Assembly (NCBI RefSeq): GCF_000499385.1
Contig: NW_013654875.1
Span: forward strand, 1 to 64,000
Origin: Eimeria necatrix
Taxonomy: Eukaryota; Apicomplexa; Conoidasida; Eucoccidiorida; Eimeriidae
Reading direction: 5' to 3'
Length of the DNA stretch: 64,000 nt
Under the pieces are notes generated by a model. That model was not told where the DNA came from and searched no databases. It worked only from the letters and a program-made list of their open reading frames with translations. How positions within the stretch are numbered: the first letter of the stretch is position 1; each line of letters starts with the position of its first letter. Positions 57,292 through 64,000 of the stretch are shown one piece after another. Both the position numbers and the translations under genes were made by a program.

Positions 57292-59787
57292 TAACACTAG
57301 TGCTTTCTCCCAAACCTTGGTAAATTAGAAATTTGCTCCCACCTCCCGAAAAGGAGATGGAACGTGGCCATAAAAAAAGGTGGTGAAGAGACTATTGCGA
57401 AGGCATGGGCTAACAAACCGCCACTCCGCCGTGCGGAAAGCAGGATGGAGGAGATGATAACAGCCACGCTTTACTTAAACCCAATGAAATTAAAATAGGG
57501 AGACCAGGAGCAGGTAAATTCAAGAAGGCTTGCTCCGATTGCACTGGGGCTTATCGGCCCCATGTGCATGCACAAAGCAGGTTTTTCGTGCGGAACGTAG
57601 TCGTTACAGTAGCTATGAACAGCTCGATGAGACGCACTAGAAACACTTGATTCAATGCAGCTGGTTTCTAAAGGACACATAGAGAGGGAAAGGGCGACGC
57701 TGCATTCCTGTGTGTTGCGAGACGACATAACGGTGTTGTTGCGTGTATCTAGTCGTGTGGGTGTGTATGGCTTCATTCTAGAGGCGAAAGCTCATGAAAA
57801 GATCTAGGGCTGATTAATGTGGTTTTCGTTTTTTTCTCAGCCTAGTGGCACTAACGGGGCTGAACGGGCAGGGGCTAACATGCTCACAGGAAAGGAGCTG
57901 GCTCCACGCTGAGAAAACTCACAGATGTTGCTGTGGACAGCTTTTGGCTGTAGGGCTGTTGCAAAGAGTATGTTACGTCACGATCAATATATTTAGCTGA
58001 GTTATTCGCCGCTCGCATCTAGTTCAACTCAGTGTTGAAGGCCGACGTGTCATCGCGGGCTCTGGCGGCGCCGCAGCAGTGACGGTTGAGGCCACTTCAG
58101 GCCACAACAGAGATTGTAGGTCTGCAGTAACGACTGCAAAAATGTGGTTTGCATCTCTAGCCCTACTGGCTATAGGACATGAGCAGACAACTCCCGTAGG
58201 CACCAATAGCCAATACTGTCGATACTAATGTGATCAAAACAAGTTGGCTCATCTTGTGAGACACAGGGTCCACGGCACCACACCACTTTTTTACGATCGG
58301 TAGAGAAGTCCTCAACTACCCAACCATGCGAGCTCACTGGCAACCGCTGCTACGTGGTACGAATTCTTTACGTTTGTTTTGCCGAGACCTCCTAGCAGTT
58401 GCTATGCGGGAACTGCAGTGCCCAAGATTAAGAAGCTCAACCATAATGCATCTCACGACACTCTGTCAAATGTTGCTGTGCGTTTTATGTGCATTCATGC
58501 AATGCGAGCTACGTTAAAATAAACGCAGATGGTCACAAGCGCTCCCACGGTGCAGATGCTGTAGTTGAGGCAGCGGCGATAACTACTAAGCACGATAGCT
58601 ACTAAGCAAAAACACATGCAAACTATGAAAGTGTGACGAATTCACATGCGGAGGGGAGAGCTGGTACAGGCACGCGTACACTTCGCTACACGCGGAGTGA
58701 TTCATTCCCTTAGTTATGCTGCTACTAACTTATGACCTGCCTAACTCTCTTCTCCTGCGCCGTAAACTGGGCAGCGGCATGTAAATCAATGCACAATAAA
58801 AACGAGAGCTAACCTCCAGGTTGCCTCTATTCCCATGACCCCAATTTATAATGCCTCCCGTTGGACTGCGTTGACGAACCACTCAGGAACTCCCAGCCTA
58901 ACGTCAAGCCTATAGCACGTCATGAGGCCGTCATATCGCTGTGCTGTGTATTGCACAGTATCTCTTCAAATGCATGAAAATGAATGCTAGCGGGAGATGT
59001 CAGAACCACCAGGCAACATATGGATTTTCTCTGTGCCTTTCGCTGTCTCATGAACGGCCGCGAGAGCTTTGTGTCACGCTTGCCTTATCGGTGAATCCAA
59101 AAGTGCTTAATGTTGCCTACTTTCTACGAATGTTTTGACTGAGCTAGCGTGAGTGGGGCATACGGGTGGGAGAACGCAGCTTTCACAGCACGCAGATTTC
59201 TGCTTCTTCTTGCTTCTGGATTAACTAAACAGGATTCATTTAGTATGAAATGCAACGAATGCCATGTCCCATGTGGGGGTATCAACAGCTCATGTTGGTC
59301 GTTCGGTTTCTGGGGGCCGCATGCACTTGGCAGCCATGTGGCTCCAGTGCTCGGCATTTTGAGGGCACTAAGAAGCTCGCATTAGCAGCTTTCAATTACA
59401 CTTGAGGGTTTATAGCTAAAAGTATGCATCGTAGACCGGCGTCTGCCCCCACTTTTTCATCTCCCATCCTGGCTTCCATGCAGCATGGGCCGACGGGTTG
59501 CTCCATCTTTTGTCGTTTTCGTTTTTGGCATAGGACTGAATTCCCGTCTTGTTCCGACTGAGTTTATAGGGGGCCCTCGAAAGGCACCAAAAGTCTTCTG
59601 ATACCCAACAACGAATACACCACGGCGGGGGCCCCCTATCCTCGGGCGACTCCTGTTGTCTTACGGTCTCCAATTTGCCACTTTTGGGGCATTTAGCTCC
59701 TCTTTCTCCCTTTAAACCTTTACATCTGCCCTGGTAAACGTCGGGGCCCCTCGTTTCGTTAATAGGGGCCCCCCCCTTCCCGTAGAG
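57292..59787. other. Intergenic region without recognisable gene
   Basis: 2.5 kb upstream of the Spen-like gene. A good acceptor-like site (TTTTTTTCTCAG, about 57840) and several short frames occur, but no exon could be supported. The last 150 bases are G/C-rich with GGGGCC words. Confidence 0.45.
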
Positions 59788-62700
59788 ATGGACGGGAGTT
59801 TCCAAACACCCCATAGTGCCTCATCGGGCGTCTCAGGTGGAGCTCCGCCCCTACCAGGAGCCCCGCCCTCTTTAGGCGGCATGCCTCCTGGTGCATTTCC
59901 AGGGTCAACGGCTGGTGGAGGCCCCCTACCCCCGCTTCTGCCCGGGCTGCCTTATCCCCCACAGGCCTTGTTGCCAGGAAGTGGAGCCCCTGGCCTGGCG
60001 CCCCCTATGATGGGTCCGCCTCCATCAGTAGGTGGAGGTGCCACAGTGGGCGATGAAAGCGGTGGCCCCTCTAGCGCGCCTCCGTCTTGGACTTTGGAAG
60101 GTCGAGGTCGTGTTGAGGGCCCCCCACGTCAAGGCTCTACAGGGGGCCGCAATTTGTACATCCACAACGTGTCGAAGGAGGCACGGGAGTCAGATGTGAA
60201 GGCATTTTTTTCACAATGCGGCGAGGTTGAGAATGTGGCTCTCAGGGTCAACCAGCGGGTCGGGCCCAATGCAGTGTATGCCTTTGTTCTCTATAAAAAC
60301 GCTGAAGACGCCAGACGCTGCTTCGAAACACTCAACGGGAAGACATTTAGTGAGTATACAAAAATTGCGCTTCTCATCCACCTCGCTGTGTGTATACTCC
60401 CCTTGGTAACTTGTTTATTAATGAATTTCCCGGGGCAGCTAAGTAGCTCTAACTAGCTGGCTGCGACAGCATCCGCGTTGCCTGCACATTCTGTCTGCTG
60501 TCGGTGTATACCCTCCATGAAACTACTCCCAAACGTATCGGTTGCTCTGGATACCGCACGTTAACTCAACGCATTATTTGCTCAAAACGTATATTCTTGT
60601 GCTCGCAGCTTGAACTCGCGCCTGCATGCGTGCACGTTTTCTGTGTCTTCGCTTGTTTGTTGTTGTCAATTTCTTTTGCTTCAGTGGGGCGCTGTGTTCG
60701 TGTCGAATACCAGCGGGGCCGTGCTGGTGGACGCAATAGCGGAGGAGATGATGCAGTGTCTGAGGCTGGCAGCGAAGCCGTTACTGCTGGTGCGGGCGGA
60801 AGCAGCACCAATAGCAGACGCTCCAATAGGGGCAAACAACAGATTGAAAGGGGGGGACATCGCAACGACAGGGATTGGGATAGGAGGGCCAGGCAACCCT
60901 TGAGATCTGTTGTGAGGATCATATGGACGAGCTAAATATTGACTGATCTCACACCTGAAATGCAGAATCGAACCGGAGGAGCTTAGTTGTCAGAGATGCT
61001 ATTGTCACAAATTGTCTTCGCCTAGGCAGCCAGGAGGCCTAAACTCTGGCACTCAGGGTTCAGTTCGCGGCTTCGGTTATGTGCGCAGGAGGATGATCGG
61101 CGAGACGGAGAGCCTCCGCGAGCAAGGGACTGGGGCCACGATGAGGAAGCAGTACGCAGTCTTACGAGCAGCGGCCTCCAGTGGGGGCAGTTTGAACAGA
61201 GCAGTTATCGAAGTGCTTCGAAGGGTCGTTTCGTCTTGTTACGGTGTATCGGCATAACCAGTGCATGCATCCATCTGCATGCATATGCTTGCGGCCGCAT
61301 CTGCATTAGATGCCTTTCTCGGTCTACCCTGTCACAGCCAGACAGCAGCTATCTTCGGTGCATGCAGTCAGTTTGATATCGTTTGTCGAGGGTCACTGTG
61401 TGTCGCAGATGTATCGGAGGGAGGGTCACAATGGACTAATGCCACCACAGCAACCGCACCAGCCACCACCGCCACAGCAGCAGCAGCAACCGCAGTTAGA
61501 TGCGCCTGTTGCTCGGGAGCCGCTGTTGCTGTTCCCGCTACTGCAGCAGCACCGTTCACGTCAGGGCATTTCATATTCAAAGGACATGTCCTCTGGTGCC
61601 CCTGGTATTGCCATGGCACCGGCAGCTGGAGGGTCGCAGGGAGGGCCCACCAGCGCTGGCGCCCAGTGGAGGTGGGCTTTGGGTCGGAACGACCGGAAGA
61701 AGGTCTGTGTTACTGCCCTTTGCTTACAGGGAGAAGTGCCGCTGGAATTGCAGCAGGTAAACAAGTGGGCTTCTGCTGCTGCATTTGCTGTTGTTGGTGG
61801 ATCTGCAGCTTTTCCTTGTGCTGATCCTGGTTTACCTTGCTTAGCGGTACTTGGTGACTAGGCACTCCAAGCTTCTCGGTTTTTTGCGTTTTCTTGGGCT
61901 CAGTGTCTAGGGTCTAGGGCGTATGTATGCGCAGCTTCAAAGCATGCTGAACGTCAGTCACCGCAGTAAATGCGAGGAGTTGGCACTTAAGCCAATGGAC
62001 GCAGCAGTGCTGCTGCAACCGGCGAGTCCAGAGAACGAAGCGCCTTTCAATGAATACGTGTCATATTTTAGGTCGAAGGAACGGGTGCGCTGCTGTTACT
62101 GATACTGCTGCCAATGTTGGGCTTTTGTCGTTCGTTAACGGAGAGCTGGCATCATGAGCTGATGTTGATGTGGCGCTTCTGTCAGAAATGAAACTGCATG
62201 TTACTGTTGCAACTTGGGAGTCTTGCCGTTTGTGCGTTATCTCTGTCGCTTCAGGCGGGCGTTGCGTGTTTGCCCGGCGGGCTATTTTTGTATTTTGTGC
62301 CTCCGGGTTTCCAAGTCTTCGACAAATACAGATATCTCTTCCCGCAGCATCTCAGAAACAGCAACTCTGTGTAAGCCTGACGTCGATGCTGGTATCAGCT
62401 TGGTTTTGGCCATTCGATTGCCGCTGTTGGTACTGTGCTGCTGCCGCCCGGTCGTGTGCGTTGCCAGTCATGACTGCATATCAAGGCCATCAGCAGCAGC
62501 GGAACAGGGCACTTCGTATGGGATTGCTTGCATTGTGCCATTCAGGATGATCGGTCTCCTTGGTCCCTCCCCCAGCTCCGGTACTGCTGCTGCTGCAGCT
62601 GCCGCTACTGGTGCTCCTGCGTCACATACACCACCTGAACAGCAACAGCAGGCACAGCAGCAGCAGCCACAGCAACAGTGGCAGCAGCAGCAGCAGGTGC

Positions 62701-63134
62701 CTGGACCTGCTGTGCAGCAGGCGTGGCAGCAGCAGCAACCTTGGCAGCAACAGCAACAGCAACCATCATGGCAGCAACCTCAGCTCCCGCAGAGCTGGCC
62801 GCAACAACAACAAGCACAAGTGAAGCAGCAGCTCAATATGACACAGACATGGCAGCAGCAGCCGCAGCAACAGCAGCAGCCGCAGCAGTGGGCGCCGGAA
62901 CAGCTGCAGCAGCAGCAACAAGGGCCTCCGGTGCAGCAACAGCAGCAGCCGTGGCAACAGCAACAGCAGCAGCCACAATCATGGCACCAGCAGCCGCAAC
63001 AGCAGCAGCAAACTGGCAACTCTCAGAGCAATGTGCCGGAACAGCAACAACAGCAACAGGAGGGACCAGCAGGAGGCATTAGCTGGATGCAGCAGCTTAG
63101 CAACATGGCAGCCTTCCTAGGCGCCAAAAAATGA
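59788..63134 (+). CDS. Spen-family RNA-binding protein (RRM plus SPOC), seven exons
   Basis: Spen proteins (SHARP, RBM15, plant FPA) bind RNA with RRMs and recruit effectors through SPOC. Exon 1 (59788-60349) is Pro/Gly-rich, then begins an RRM (RNP2 NLYIHNVS; RNP1-like NAVYAFVLYKN) that finishes in exon 2 (60685-60911: MGRCVRVEYQRGR) before an Arg/Asp/Gly-rich part. Exon 3 starts at 61089 (EDDRRDGEPPRARDWGHDEE); its 3' end is uncertain. SPOC is spread over exon 4 (61409-61756: WRWALGRNDRKKVCVTALCL), exon 5 (61935-62084: LNVSHRSKCEELALKPMDAA, then FNEYVSYFRSKER) and exon 6 (62255-62370: AGVACLPGGLFLYFVPPG). Exon 7 (62546-63134) is an almost pure Gln/Trp/Pro tail ending FLGAKK. Phases match from exon 4 to the end. 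Nuclear location is inferred. Confidence 0.85.
61906..61919 (+). repeat. Variant telomere-like repeat (TCTAGGG)2
   Basis: Two exact copies of TCTAGGG, one base off the TTTAGGG heptamer, just upstream of the acceptor of Spen exon 5. A second intronic telomere-like block in the window. Confidence 0.6.
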
Positions 63135-64000
63135 CACAGACTTAGGTTTCGGCCGCAGTTTTCGCAGCAGCATCATGCCGCTGTACAAGGGGTCCCGTGA
63201 ACAGACGGATGTAACAGTAGAGGAGTGTCCCATGCGGTGGCTGGCAGGCAGCTAGCCACCGGTCCACATGTGACTGGGTGGCTCCTCTAGGATCTTTGCT
63301 GGGTCAGCAGCATTATCAGCTGGCACCGCTGCTGTTTTCGATGCCTTCGATTTGCCGCTGCATACCACACGGATATGTCGTCAACCGCCCGAGGGTAGCG
63401 CGCGCATACCACACGGATATGTCGTCAACCGCCCGAGGGTAGCGCGCGTTCTGCTATCGCGGCTTAGAGCGAAAATTGGTCGGGGCTGAGTAGGCCCTGT
63501 GCGGAGAAAGGGAGAAGCTCGTGTTGCACTCTCTCGGTTGCCCACCCTGTTAGGCACTTACGGCATGGACGAAAGCGACGAAGGTAGAAACAGGGAGGCA
63601 GCTGAAGGAGTAGACGGGAGCGATACAATAAAGTTGGTCACGCCAACACACGCTTATAAGGAATGGCACGACAGACGAGAGATGCAGCAGGGACTAAAAC
63701 GGAAGACAGATAGACGATGCACAGCCAAGAAGGCAAGCAGGCATGCACACACTAAGAGGTGGAAGCACGCGTGTAGAGACGCATAATTAGACACAGAGCT
63801 TAATAGATGCGTACAAAGGGCACACAGGGGGATTAGATGAAAAGAGGGAAACAGGAAGGGGTCAGAAAGGCAGACAGGTCAGAGATGACTTAAAGTAGTC
63901 GCCACGGCATGTATCATCAGAAATAGGCAGCGCGAAGCAACCGGAACTGCGGAAGGGTGCACATCGCCAGCAATGGGCAAGCATGGTGGCTCCGAACTGA
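63135..64000. other. 3' flank of the Spen-like gene
   Basis: Holds the perfect 44 bp tandem repeat (listed). An open plus-strand frame 63565-63786 (MDESDEGRNREAAEG...) is basic and without pattern, and I do not call it a gene. Nothing else seen up to the window end. Confidence 0.45.
63361..63448 (+). repeat. Perfect tandem duplication of a 44-mer
   Basis: 63361-63404 and 63405-63448 are identical. The unit starts CATACCACACGGATATGTCG and ends GGGTAGCGCGCG. Probably a recent duplication, or an assembly slip. Confidence 0.95.

Noticed and set aside
59416..59814. Minus-strand frame of 132 codons with an ATG
   Set aside because: It overlaps the start of the Spen-like gene, has no domain pattern, and the G/C-rich sequence keeps frames open.
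1..64000. CRISPR arrays, insertion sequences, rRNA genes
   Set aside because: No regularly spaced short repeats, transposase frames or rRNA-like sequence were seen on either strand.

Overview
The window looks like nuclear DNA of a coccidian apicomplexan, most probably Eimeria. Three things support this. The coding regions are packed with CAG/GCA/AGC triplets read as runs of Gln, Ala and Ser. Short interstitial blocks of the telomere-type heptamer AAACCCT/TTTAGGG occur in introns and intergenic DNA. Genes are long and separated by several kilobases of repeat-bearing DNA, with GT-AG introns. There is no operon structure, and no bacterial, plasmid or phage feature. The genus is inferred from composition; the species cannot be told.

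Layout: 1-3.8 kb is gene-poor and carries four copies of an undescribed ~85 bp repeat. 4.25-6.47 kb is asparaginyl-tRNA synthetase (+). 9.86-12.63 kb is a secreted/type I membrane protein (+). 13.6-16.0 kb and 16.7-17.6 kb are two Gln-rich proteins (-), the first with an AP2-like piece. 17.8-23.5 kb is gene-poor and holds a ~1.35 kb inverted duplication and AAACCCT blocks. 23.6-27.2 kb is a single-exon homologue of human C12orf4, a FERRY complex subunit (+). 28.8-31.8 kb is a five-exon methyltransferase joined to ankyrin repeats (+). 32.9-35.4 kb is an ArfGAP/AGFG-like adaptor with C-terminal NPF motifs (-). 37.1 kb is tRNA-Ala(AGC). 38.8-47.1 kb is a 2486-residue DENN-domain protein (-). 48.6-57.1 kb is a ~15-exon karyopherin of the importin-beta superfamily (-). 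A 41-codon P-loop ORF lies head to head with it at 57.1 kb (+). 59.8-63.1 kb is a Spen-family RRM/SPOC protein (+).

The genes are independent eukaryotic units. Three neighbours between 23 and 47 kb (C12orf4/FERRY-like, AGFG-like, DENN) belong to families working in Rab/Arf membrane traffic. The karyopherin, Spen-like, AsnRS and tRNA-Ala genes serve nuclear transport, RNA processing and translation. Exon borders were placed by hand from GT/AG sites and reading phase. For AsnRS, the methyltransferase-ankyrin gene and the DENN gene all phases close and the total length divides by three. Elsewhere some borders remain open and are flagged.
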